A stretch of 64,000 nucleotides of DNA. It comes from Sapria himalayana (taxonomy: Eukaryota; Streptophyta; Magnoliopsida; Malpighiales; Rafflesiaceae). The notes under the pieces are model-generated. The model worked only from the letters and a program-made list of their open reading frames with translations. It searched no databases and had not been told where the DNA came from. The stretch lies in the NCBI GenBank assembly GCA_029783825.1, contig JAREIK010000734.1:1-64000 (forward strand), written 5' to 3'. Positions 49,257-62,700 of this stretch are shown here, in pieces (the stretch's first letter is position 1; every line of letters begins with the position of its first letter). Made by a program: the position numbers and the translations under genes.

Positions 49257-51632
49257 ATCTATCTATCTTTCTTTCTATTTATCAATCAACTATTTGTCTA
49301 TGAATCTATCTATTTATCTATCAATCATTTATCAATCAGTCTATTGATCTATCTATCTATGTATCTATATTTATATCTATCTATCTATACGTCAAATAAT
49401 ATATATATCTATCAGTCTATATATTAGTCTATCTATCAGTCTATATATCTGTCAATCTAATTTTCTATCAATCCATCTATCTATTTAACTTTAAATCAAT
49501 CAATCAATCTATCTATCTATCTATCAATCTAACTATCTATATATGTATATGTATATGTATATGTATATCTATTCATCTATCTATCTATCTAATAATCTAT
49601 CTATCAATCAATTTGTTTATCTATATGTCTACCTATCTTTCTATCAATTTGTCTACATTTCTATCTATCTATCTATCTATTTGTCTATATATCTATATAT
49701 CTAATTGCCTATCTTTATATCTTACTATTTTTTTATCTTAATGTCTATCTACCTATCTGTCTATCTTTCTTTCTATCTATCTATCTATTTATTTATTTGT
49801 CTATCTATCTATATATCTAGATGTCTATCTATTTTTCTATATATCTATTTATTAATCTATCTAATAATCTTTATATTTGTCTATCTAGGAATCATTCTAT
49901 CAATATTTCTATAATTTTATATTTCAATCTTTCTATCAATCTATATATCCATTTGTCTATCAATCTTTCTATCTATCTATTATATATTTTTATATCTTTA
50001 TATCTTTCTATCTATCTATCTATTTTTCTATCAATCAATCTATCTATCTATTTATTTGTCTATCTATTTGTCTATATATCTATATAGCAATCTGTCTATC
50101 TATTTTTCTATTTATATATATCTATCTTTTTATTTATCTATCTATCTTTATGTCAATCTATCTGTCTATCTATATGTATAATAATATGTATATTAAACTA
50201 TCTATCCAACTATCTATCTATCTATTTAAAAATCAATCTGTATATATGTCTGTCTATCTATCTATCTATCTTTTTTTATTTCTATTTGTCTATATATATT
50301 TCTATCTATATCTCTGTCTTGCTAGCTATCTATCTATATATATAACTATCTATTTATCGATTGATTGATCTATATATTTGTCTATCAATCTACCTTTCAA
50401 TATGACTATCAATCTATATATAAATCTATCTTTCTATCTGACTATCACTCTATATATCAGTCTGTCTTTCTATTTGTGTATCAATATGTCTATTACTCTA
50501 TCTATCAATCTATCTATAAATTTATAAACCAATCTATCTATCGATCAGTCTATCTATATTATTATCCATCTGACTTTTTATTTATCTATCTATTTATTTG
50601 TCTATTCTTTTTGACTATATATTTGTCTAGCTATATGTCTATCTGTCTATTTATCTATTTATCAAAATATTTGTCTATATTTCTATCTATCTATCTAACT
50701 TTCTATTTGTCTATTTGTCTATTTGTTTGTTTGTCTGTCTATGTATTAATGTATCTGTATGTATGTCTATCTATTTGTTTATCTATCTATAGGTTGGTTT
50801 CTTTGTCTATCTATCTACTTGTCAGTCGGTATGTCTATCTGTCAAGTTGTATATCAGTCAGTCATTCTGCCTATTTATCTTTCCTTCTATTCATCTATCT
50901 ATCTTTCAATCTGCCGAACTGTCAGTATACGTGATATCTATCTACCTAACTATCAGTCTTTTTGACTTTTTGTCTACCTGACTAACTATTTGTATATCTG
51001 TCTGTATGAGTAACTCTCTATCTATCTATTTGTCTGTTTGCCTATCTTTCTATCTATCTTTTTATTTGTCTTTTTGTCTATCAATCTGTTAGTATATCTA
51101 TTAGTCAGTCTATTTGATAGTTTATTAGTGTGTTAGTCTAATAGTCTATCAGTCTATTAGTATGTCTATATGTTAGTATGTCCGTATGTTAATCTATCAG
51201 TTTGACAATCATTTAGTCTGTCTATATGTTTATTTATCTGTGTCTATGTGTCTATGTGTCTATCTGTGTATTTATCTATCTCTCTATCTCTCAATATCTA
51301 TATATCTCTATATATCTATCTATCTTTCTAAACTCTATCTTTCTATCTCTATCTTTTTATCTCTCTTTCCATCTATCTTCATATCACTCTTGCTCTATAT
51401 CTCTCTATTTTTATATCTTTCTATCTCTATACATCTTTATATCTTTATATCTTTATTTCTTATCTATTTATCTCTCTATCTTCATATCTCTCTAGCGCTA
51501 TATCTATTTATTTTTATATATTTATATCTATATATATTTATATCTTTATTTCTTATCTATTTATCTCTCTATCTTCATATCTCTCTAGCTCTATATCTAT
51601 TTATTTTTATATATTTATATCTTTATTTCTTA

Positions 51633-51667
<35 letters not shown>

Positions 51668-54600
51668 CTCTCTCTATCTCTCTACCACTCTATATTTCTA
51701 TCTCGCTATATAACAACATACCTATCTACTTAGCTACCTACCTACCTAGTTGTATATGTATCTATCTATATGTCTACCTACATATCTATCTATATATTCT
51801 ATTTCTCTATATTTATATTTCTCTATTAATCTTTCTATTTATCTGTCTTTGTGTCTCTCTATCTCTCTTTTTCTCTAATTATCTCTCTATCTATCTTTCT
51901 AAGTCTCTAATTGTATTTCTATATATTTGTCTATCTATCTATCTATCTCCCTAACTATAAGTATATCTATCTATATGCCTATATGTCTATCTATCTATCT
52001 ATATGTCTATATGTCTATCTATCTATCTATTTATCTGGCTAACTATCTATCTGTCTATTTGTCTATGAGTCTATCTATCTATCTATCTATTTATTTATCT
52101 ATCTTTCAGCCTATTTATCTATCTATATATCTATTATCCATCTCTAATCAGGTCTATCTATTTATCTACATATCTATCTGTCTGTTTATTTCTTTATCTA
52201 TCTATGTGTTTATTTGTCTATTTGTCTATTTGTCTTTCTATCTTTATGTATATCTATATTTGTGTCTATATGTCTATCTGTATAGCTATCTATCTTTTAT
52301 CTATCTATCTATCTATCTATGTATCTAATTATATATCTGTCAATCTATCAATCAATCTATCTTTCTATCTTTCTATCTCTCTATAAGTCTATCTATCTAT
52401 AAATCTATCTATCTGTGTATGTGTTTCTTTATCTATCAATCTATATGTCTCTATGTCTATCTATCAAACTATATATTTGTCTATATATCTATTTTTCTAT
52501 CTATATATCTTTATATTTGTCTATTTTTTTATTTATCTATTTGTCTATCTTTATTTTTGTCTATATGTCTATCTGTATATATGCCTATCTATATATCTCA
52601 ATATCTATCTATATGTCTATCTATATATCTATATATATGTTTGTATGTCTATCTATATATATGTCATTTATCTATCTTTTTATCTGTCTATATGTCTATA
52701 TGTATATCTATATATTTGTCTATCTATCTAAATATATATTTTTTATAATCTATCTATTTATCTATCTATTTTTTTTTCTGTCTATTTGTATATATGTTTA
52801 TCTATCAATCTATCTATGTGTTTAGCTGGCTATATGTCTTTCTAATATTTCATGATCTTTATATCTATCTGTCATTTGTTTATCTATCATTATGTCTATC
52901 CGTATGTCTATTTATGTGTCTATCTATATATTTCGCTATCTATTTATCTATCTACTTGTCTATCTATCTATCTATGTATCTACCTATCTGTATATATGTA
53001 TATTTGTCAATCTATCAATCTATCTATCGATCTATCTATCTCCCTATTTGTCAATCTGTATATCTATATATATGTCTATCTATTTATGTATCTATTTATG
53101 TATTTGTCTATTTATGTATCTATCTATCAATTTATTTGTCTATCTATCTATATATCTATATATCTTTTTGTGTATCTTCTTGACTATCTATATATCTATC
53201 TATCTTTCTATCTATCTATGTATTTTCCAATCTATCAATTTATAAATCTATGTATTTGTATATCTTTCTATTTGTCTATCTATCAAACTATCAAACTTTA
53301 TAAATTCATTTATGTCTAACTATCTATCTGTGTTTCTATCCATTAGTCTATTATTCATCAGTCTATCTATCTATTTATATATATTTCTATTTGTCAATCT
53401 TTCTATCTCTTTAATTATCTATATACAGATCTATTTATATCTATATCTATATATCTGCATTTTTGTCTATCTATCTATCTATGTGTCTATCGGCATATCT
53501 TCCTAAATATGTATGTATCTTCCTTTCTATATTTTTATTTGTCTATTTAACAATTTGTCTATCTATCTATTCTATCTATTTATTAATCTATTTATCTGTC
53601 TATCTATCTATATGCATATTTATCTATCTATCTTTTTGTTTATCTTTCTAACTATCTATCTATCTTTATATATATATATATATAGTTATCTATCTATATT
53701 TCTATATGTTAATCTATATATCTATTTATCTCTCTATCTATCTATTTGGAAATCTTCTATTTGTCTATTTGTTTATCTTTTTATCTATCTATCTAAATGT
53801 CTATGTATCTATATATTGGTCTATCTATCTAACTATCTTTTTCTGTTTCTATCTATCTATGTTATATGTCTGTATGTTTATCTATCCGCCTATTAGTCTA
53901 TTAGTATGTCAATCTGTTAGTTTATTAGTTTGTCAGTCTATTTATTTATCTTTCATTCTGTCTATCTTTTTGTCTATCTATTTTTATATGTGTCTATCTA
54001 TCTTTCCCTCTATCTTTCTATCTCTTTCTCTCTCTGTCTATATATCTTTTTATATATATCTTTCTATCTATTTTTTCCTCTCTTTATCTTCTACATACTT
54101 ACCTACCTACCTAGATACCTACCTACCTTGCTATCTATCTATATATCTAAAATTTGTCAACCTCTCTATCAGTAATCTTACTATCTATCTATTTTCCTAT
54201 CTCTCTATATATCTTTTTATCTATGTCTCTCTATATATATTTATGTATATCTATCTATCTATCTATGAAAATGATTATTTGTCTATTTGTCATCCTATAT
54301 GTCTGTCTATCTGTCTATCTATCTATCTTTTTATAAACATATCTATCTATTTATGTACCTATCTATCTAATTATCTATCTATTTGTCTATCTATCTATAT
54401 GTCTATCTATATGTCTATCAATTTGTCTATCAATTTGTCTACAATCTATCTTTTTATTTGTCTATCAATTTGTTCTAAATTAATCAATACATACATATAT
54501 ATATATATATATGTCTATATGTTAGTCGATCTATTTTTCCATATGCCTATTTGTTTGTGAATCTATCTTTCTATCTACCTAATTGTCAGTTAGTAGGAAA

Positions 54601-57600
54601 GTCAGTCAGTCTATCAGTTAGTCTTTGTCTATCAATTTGTTTGTTTATCTTACTATTTATCTTTCTGCTTGACTATATGTATGCTTGACTATCAATCTTT
54701 CTGACTATTTGTCTGCCTGACTATTTGTCTACCTGACTATCTATCTGCTTGTGTGTTGATCTATCTATTTGTCTATCTGTTAGTCAATCTTTCTGTGTGT
54801 CTATTTGTCTATCTTTCTATCTATCTTTTTGTCTGTATATTAGTCTGTCTATTAGTCTATATGTCTATTTTTCAGTCTATTAGTCTGTTTTTTAGCTAGT
54901 CTATTAATCATTTAGTCTATTAGACTATTAGTTTGTCAGTCTACTAGTCAATCAATCAATTAGTCAGTCTATCACTCAATTAGTCAGTTAGTCATTTAGT
55001 CTGTCTATCTATCATCTATCTATCTATCTATTGATATGTCTATCTATCTATTCATTTATATGTCTATCTTTCTATCTCTATATTTCTCTATCTTTATATC
55101 TCTCTATCTCTCTATCATTCCATCTCTATATCTCTTTATCTGACTATCTATATATCTCTTTATATCTTTATCTCTACATCTTTTTATCTCACTATCTATC
55201 TATATCTCTATTTATCTATCTATCTATCTCTCTATCTCTTTATATCCATATCTCTTTATCTTTATATTTCTCTTTCTTTTTGCCTCTATCTATCTATCAC
55301 TTTATCTTTCTATCTCTCTATCTCCCTTTCTATATATATATATATATCTCTCTCTCTTTATCTTTTTGTCTCTCCATCTCCTTGTCTATCTCTCAATCTC
55401 TCAATCTCTCAATCTCTTAATCTCTCAATTATTTATATCGCTATCTCTTTTTCTCTCAATCTTATAACCTCACTATCTCTCAATCTTTATACCAACCTAC
55501 CTACGTACTTATCTACATACCTACCTAGCTATCTATCTCTCTATCTACCTACATACCTATATATCTATCTATCTTTCTTTCTTTCTATCTCTATATTTAT
55601 CACTCTTCCTGTTTCTCTATCTATCCTATCTTTGTGCCTGTATTTCTGTCTATCCTTCTATCTCTATATCTTTCAATCTATCTAACTAACTAACTATCTA
55701 TCTGTCTATCAGACTATCTGTATATTTATCTATATGTCTATATGTCTATATGTCTATCTATCTATTTATCTATTTATTTATCTGTCAATCTGTATATTTA
55801 TCTATCTATCTATCTATCTTTCTGTCTATATAACTATGTAACTATCTATTTGTATATTTGAGTATCTATCTATTTGTCTATCTATCTATCTATCAGTCTA
55901 TTTATCTATCTTTCTATCTGTCTACTATCTATCAATCTATTTATTTATCTTATTATCTCTTTATATTTTTTTGACTATCTATCATTTAGTTTTTTGTTTG
56001 TCTATCTATCGTTTTGCGTGACAATCTATATGCTTGACTGCATTTGTTCTTGACTATTTGTCTGCCTGACTTTTTGTATACCTGACTATCTATCTATCTA
56101 TCTATCTGCCTATCAATCTATTTGTTTATGTATCTATTTGTCAACATTTCTGTCTGTTATTCTATTTGTATGTCTATTTATTAGTCTGTCTGTTAGTCTA
56201 TCTATTTGTATTCAGTATGTTAGCCTATTAGTTTGTCAGTCTATTAGTCTATCAATCTGCAAATCTATTAGTATGTCAGTTTATAACTCAGTCAGCCAGT
56301 CAGTGAGATAGTTATTCAGACTATCTATTTGTCTATCTATCTATTTTTCTATATGTTTATTCATCTATCTGTCTATATTTCTATCCGTGTATATCTTTTT
56401 CTCTCTATCTTTCTATCTCTCTATCTATTTGTATCTTTATCTCACTATCTCTCTATCTCTTTCTCTATCTATCTCTCTATATCTCTATCTCTCTATCTCT
56501 CTATCTCTCTATCTTTGTAACTCTATATCTCTCTATCTTTCAATTACTCTATCTCTTTCTATCCTTATCTATCTATTTTTTTAGTTCACTCTTTCTATCT
56601 CTCTATTTCTTTTTCTATCTCTCTATCTATGTACTATCTCTCTATCTTCCTCTATATCTCTCAATCTCTAAATCTCAATATATCTTTCTTTCTATATCTT
56701 AATCTCTCTATCTCTTTATATTTCTATCTCTCATTCTCTTTACCTAACTACCTACCTACCTAGCTTATTATCTATCGATCGATCTATCTATCTACCTTCA
56801 CATCTATCTATTTTCTTTCTGTCTCTCTGTCTATCGATATTTTTCACTATCTATCTCTCTATCTGATTTTCTGTCTCTCTATCTATATTTATGTCTATAT
56901 GACTATCTCTCTATCTCTCAATCTAACTATCTAACAATCAATCAATCTATCAATATGACTATCTATCTATCTATCTATCTATATGTCTATCTATCTACAG
57001 TCTATCTATCTATATATCTGTCTTTCTGTCTATATATCTATCTATCTATATGTCTGTCTATCTAACTATCTATCTATTTATCTATCTTACTATATACCTA
57101 TGTGTCAATCAATCTATATATCTATCTATTTATCTATCTATCTATCTTTATATCTATCTACTATCTATCTATTTATCTATCTATCCATCTCTCTATCTAT
57201 CAATCAATCAATCTATTTATTTATCTTTCTCTCTATATCTTTTTGACTATTTTTGTATCTGTCTATCTATCAATATATTTATCTATATATCTGTTTATTA
57301 ATCTATCTATCTATCTGTCTATCTGTCTAATTATCTATCTGTCTATCTAACTATTTACTTATTTGTCTATCTATCTAATTGTCTTTCTACATTTCTGTCC
57401 ATTTATTAATCTATCTATTTGTTTATCTTTCAATATGTCTATCTGTCTTTTTGCCTATCTATATGTCTATCTATCTATCTATCTATAAATCTATTTATCT
57501 GTCTATATGTCTATTTGTCTATGTGTTTATGTGTCTGTCAATCAACCAATCTTTTTATTTATCTATCAATCTCTATTTTTTTGAATATATCTATCTGTCT

Positions 57601-58092
57601 CTCAGTTAATTAATCTATCTATCTATCTATTGGACTATTTTTTAATTTATCAATTTATTTATCTTTTTATATGTCTATTTGTATATATGTAATCTGTATA
57701 TTAGTTTAACTATCTATATGCCAATCTCTATATCTATCTATATGTCTATCTATATAACGACCTTTATTTCTTTATATTTATTTGTAGATCTAACTATTTG
57801 TATATTTGTCTATTAATCTATCTATATTTCTATATATTTTTGTTTATCTACCTATCTTTATATCTGTCTATGTATGTACTTGTATATATGTTTATCTACT
57901 TGTCTATCTAACTAATTATCAATCTGTGTATTTCTAGCTATTTGTCTCTCTACTATTTGACTATCTGTCAATCTATTTATCTATCAATTGATTATCTACC
58001 TTTTTGTCCATCTATTTTTTCTATTTATCTATCTATCTAACCATCCATATATCTATATATCTATATATCTATCTAGCTATTTATCATCTCTC

Positions 58093-58127
<35 letters not shown>

Positions 58128-58421
58128 ATATAATTAATCATCTATCTATGTATTTGTGTATCTATTTATCTTTTATTTGTGTATCTATCTATTTATTTTG
58201 TGTCTATCTTCATATCTATCTATCTATGTATCTATAAATCTATCAATCTATAAATATATGTCTCTATATATCTATCTATATATCCATCTAACTATATAAC
58301 TCTATCTGTCTATTTATTTGTCAATATGCTTATTTTCCTAAGTACCTATTTGTTTATCATTCTATATTTTTATCTACCTATATATCTATATGAAATTCTA
58401 TCTATCTATTTATATGTAGAT

Positions 58422-58422
<1 letters not shown>

Positions 58423-58457
<35 letters not shown>
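58423..58457. repeat. Compound (GT)n-(TA)n tract
   Basis: A GT run passes directly into a TA run, close to the left edge of the dispersed repeat R island. Confidence 0.92.
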
Positions 58458-58535
58458 CTATTAGTCTATTTCTTTATCTTTTAATCTATCTATTTTTCTA
58501 TCTATCATTCTATCAGTTTATCTATATATCTGTCT

Positions 58536-59050
58536 ATGTCTCTGCTGTATATGTAATTTGTTTTTAATTTTATAATCTGTTTTAATATTTTCATGTAAGT
58601 GCAGGAAAGGAAATATTAAAAGCCCGGGGATGCAGCAGTAGCACAATAATGGAGGTCCCGCTGTCCGGTCAGCGGGCCGAAATTTTTGGAGTAGAGCCTG
58701 GCCCGGTCCATGATCCGATCCACTTCGGTTAAATGAACCGGCTGTTTTTGACCCGGTTGAACTATTCATCGTCTCTTCTCCTCTCTCTCTGCGCGATTTC
58801 GCGACTACCGAATGCTACATACTGTAAGATGCTCAATTTCTTGGTTTTAATCTGTAACGCATAAGCGTTTTCTGGTGGAGGTAGCTAGTCATACTGAGCG
58901 ACTAGCGAACCACGTTATTTGCTGTGTTGTTTTCTCATTTTGATTCTGTCGTGGATGTTTGTGGATTGGGATATATATATTGCTCGTTTCTGTGTTTCTT
59001 TGTTTTCTATTTCTTAATCTAACTACCCGTGGAAGCGCGATTGCCCAATA

Positions 59051-59053
<3 letters not shown>
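58536..59053 (+). repeat. Dispersed repeat R, free copy in the TCTA array (GC-richer)
   Basis: An island of complex sequence in the array. Its core 58573-58960 matches the minus strand of 40421-40855. It keeps many CG sites (CCGGTCAGCGGGCCG, GCGCGATTTCGCG) that are lost in the other copy. It contains a CT-rich stretch (58773-58790) followed by a possible splice donor (TACTGTAAGATG), which would suit a captured 5' leader and first intron. There is no conserved open frame; the minus frame 58518-58769 is not preserved in the other copy. Target duplications are not detectable in the repetitive flanks. Confidence 0.8.

Positions 59054-59094
<41 letters not shown>
59054..59094. repeat. (TA)n tract, 41 bp
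   Basis: Pure TA run at the right junction of the repeat R island with the TCTA array. Confidence 0.96.
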
Positions 59095-59096
<2 letters not shown>

Positions 59097-59375
59097 ATCT
59101 ATCTATTTGTCAATCAATCAATTATCTGTCTAGCTATTTGGATATCTACTAGTCTCTCAGTTTATCTTTCTGTCTGTCTATGTCTCTATATCAGTTTATC
59201 TATCTTTCTGTCTATTATCTATCTATTAGTCTGTCAGTTTGGTAGTCTCTCAGTCTATCAGTCAATCTATATATATCTCATTTTATCTTTCTGTTTGTCT
59301 ATATATCAATCTATCTCTCTATCTTTCTATCTCTCTATCTTTCTAACTCTCTATATCTATATAACTTTCTCTCTT
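59095..59375. repeat. Degenerate (TCTA)n array, segment D
   Basis: Short segment with TAGTC-type and TCTC-type blocks, the same order as in the modules of segment C. Confidence 0.88.
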
Positions 59376-59765
59376 TATCTATATTTTTTTCAAATATTAT
59401 TTTTATTAATAATAACCCTCTCTTTTGGTGGAGGAATACCGTTAATACAAACTATCATCTACCCTTAGCCCTTTTACACCCATTCTTCAAATAAAGATAA
59501 AATACATTTAACCAATCTAATAAAATGTAATTTTAATAGTGCTATGGCTATGTTAATATATGTCTCCTATCTTTGCCTTTTTGTACAAGGAAATATTCCT
59601 TCTGAAAGCTAATGGCTATCCTTATGATGGTAGCTTATACATTGTCTTGCTTTAACAATCTTTCGATGAGTATAATAAGCTTTATCTTGCTTCTTTCTTT
59701 GTTTCTGTGCTTCTCTAGTGTCTTATATCTTTTAAATCTGCATATTTCTTTATAAGTATAATAAA
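59376..59765. other. Complex-sequence island of unknown origin in the array
   Basis: About 390 bp of non-TCTA DNA between TCTC-type blocks. The minus strand has short protein-like pieces (for example KARQCISYHH) broken by stops. The two edges are both TCTTTATCTATAT-like, so it looks inserted into a single TCTC block. I do not recognise the family. Confidence 0.5.
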
Positions 59766-62700
59766 CTTTATCTCTTTATCTATATATCTCTTTATCTTTC
59801 TATTTCTCTATCTCTCTATGTTTCTATTTCTCTATCTATTTATCTCTATATCTTTATCTCTCTATCTTTCTATCTCTCTATTCCTCTATCTCTATATATC
59901 TCTATCTCCCTTTATTTCTTTTTTCTACTTCTCTTCCATCTACCTTTCTATCTTTTTTCCTCTCTACTTGCTTACCTGCCTACCTACATACATACCTACC
60001 TAGCTATTTGTCTATTTATATATTTGTCGACCTATCTATTTGTCAATTTGTCTATCTCTCTATTTGTTGATGTGTGTATAAGTCTCTTGTTCTCTTTGTC
60101 TATCCGTTTGTCTCTTATATGTATTTCTATCTATCTCTTTATCTCTACATCTCCAAATCTCTCTATATATCTATCTGACTATCTATTCATCAATCTATAT
60201 GTCTATCTGACTATCTATCAAATATATGTCTATCTATCTCTATCTATCTGTTTATCTATCTATCTATATGTCTATCCATCTATATGTCTATCTGTCTATT
60301 TATCTATCTATCTATCTTTAAATCTATCTTTCTTTCTATTTTTCTATCTATCTATCTGTCTATCTATCTCTCTATCTGTCTATATATCTGGCTGTCAAAA
60401 TGTCTATATGTCTATTTATTGATATGTCTATCTGTATATCTATCTGTTTATCTATCTTTCTATCTATTTATCTATTATCTATCTAGCTATCTATCTGTCT
60501 ATCTATCTGTCTGTCTACCTGTCTAATTGTCTATATGTATAATTTTTTAACTATCTATTTATCTACTTGTCTAACTGTATATCTATCTAATGTTTATATA
60601 TCTATAAATCTATATTTTATCATTTTATCTATATCTAAGTGTCTAGCAATCAAACTATCTATTTGTATATTAGTCTAACTTTATATTTGTCTATATATCT
60701 ATCTGCTTATATGTCTACCTATCTATTTATCTATTTATCTAGTTATCTATATGTCTATTTATATATTTATTTATTTGTCAATATTTCTATCTAGCTAAAT
60801 GTCTATCTATCTATATATCTATTTGTATTTCTATTTCTTTCTATATGTCTATCTATCTATCTATATATTTATCTATTTAAATGAGTATCTTTCTATCTTT
60901 TATCTATCTATATGTCTTTCTATATATTAGTCTATTTGACTAGATGTATATTATTTTTTATTTGATCTATTTATCTTTCTTTCTATTTCTCTATCTATCT
61001 TTTTGTATATATGTTTATCTACTTATCTATCTAACTATCTATCATGTATCTATCTGACTCTCTATCTATCTGTCTATCTAATTTTCTTTCTATCTATCTA
61101 TCTATTTGTCTATCTATCTATTTGTCTATCTGTCAATCTGTCTATATGTGTATCTATTTATCTATCTTTTTGTTTGTCTATCTATCTATCTATCTATCTA
61201 TCAGTCAATTAATTTTTTAGTCTATTAGTTTGTCGGTCTATTATTCTATTAGTCTGTTGGTCTATCTACTTGCCTATTTGTCTTTTTATCTATTAATTCT
61301 TCTGTCTATCTATCTATTAGTATATCTATCTTTATCTATATCCCTTTATATCTTTATATCTTTATCTATCTAACAATATATCTCCATATTTCTTTATTTC
61401 TTTATCTCTCTATCTCTTTTTCTCACTATCTTTCTACCTCTTTACCTATATACCTCTATCTTTCTATATCTCTAACTTTCTAACTAATTACCTACATACC
61501 GAGCTACCTACATACTTATCTATCTGTCAATCTATATATTTGTGTACGTGTATATATGTTTAACTATCTATCCATGTATCTTTCTATCTATCTATTAGTC
61601 TCTCTATCCCTCTTTGTGTTTCTCTATCTGTCTTTATGTCTCTTCGTGAGTATTTTTGTCAATCTCTCTCTATCTCTCTATCTAACTATCTGTCAATCTA
61701 TTTATATGTGAATCTATCTTTCTATATTTCTATCTATCTATCTATCTGTATATCTATCTATATGTCTTTCTTTTTATCTATCTATATATCTATATATCTA
61801 ATTATTTATTTATCACTCTATCTATCTTTTAGATATCTGTCTATTTATCTATATGTCTATCTATCTATCTGTATATCTATATATATTTCAATCAATCTAT
61901 CTATCTATTTGTCTATCTGTCTATCTATCTATATGTCTATCTATCTATCTATCTATATGTCTATTTATATAACTATTTATATGTTTATATGGCTTTCTGT
62001 CTATATATCTATCTGTTTATTTGTCTAATTGTCTATATATTTGTCTATCGATCAATAAATGTATCTGACTATCTGTCGAATATCCACATATCTATTTGTC
62101 TATCAATCTATCTATTTAAATGTCTATCAGCCGAACTATATATATATATATATATCTATATCTATATATCTATATCTATATATCTCTATATATATATGAC
62201 AATCTATCAATCTATCTATTGATCTATTTATTGATGTGTCTATCTTTCTATCTATTTATCTATCTATCTATCTAACTTTCTATCTATATGTCTATTTTTA
62301 TATCTCTCTATCTATGTAAATGTCTATCTGTATATGTATTAATCTATCTATATGTCTTTTTATATATGCATCTATCTGTCTCTTTGTCAATATGTCTATA
62401 TGACTATTAGTCTTTATATCTATATATTTTTGTCTATCTATCTATCTATCTATTTATCAATCTATCTATTTTTATATATGTTGATCTACCTACTTACATA
62501 TTTATCTATCTATGTGTCTATCTGGCTATCTGTCTCTATAATATTTTTGTATCTATCTATCTTTTTGTCTATCTCTATATTATTTGAGTATCAATCTATC
62601 TATATGTATAATTTTTTATCTATTTATTTGTTTATCTATCTATCTAACTAACTAACTATATGTCTATCTCTCTACATGTCTATCTATTTATCCATCTATA

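Larger units (their letters stand above)
41757..58535. repeat. Degenerate (TCTA)n array, segment C
   Basis: About 16.8 kb, the longest segment. From about 50.9 kb it changes character. Blocks rich in TTGACTAT/CTGCCTGAC, then TAGTCTATTAGTCTGTC, then TCTCTATCTCTC, then CTACCTACCTACCTAGCTA follow one another and recur (CTACC blocks near 51717, 54088, 55488 and 56738). Segment B lacks this type. No genuine gene is supported. Confidence 0.93.

Noticed and set aside
58518..58769. 83-codon minus frame as a gene
   Set aside because: The frame is not preserved in the homologous copy at 40.4-40.8 kb and no family resemblance is seen.
58536..59053. Dispersed repeat R as a tRNA-derived SINE with A and B boxes
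   Set aside because: GGTTGAACT only loosely resembles a B box, no A box is found at the right spacing and no 3' A or T tail is clear.
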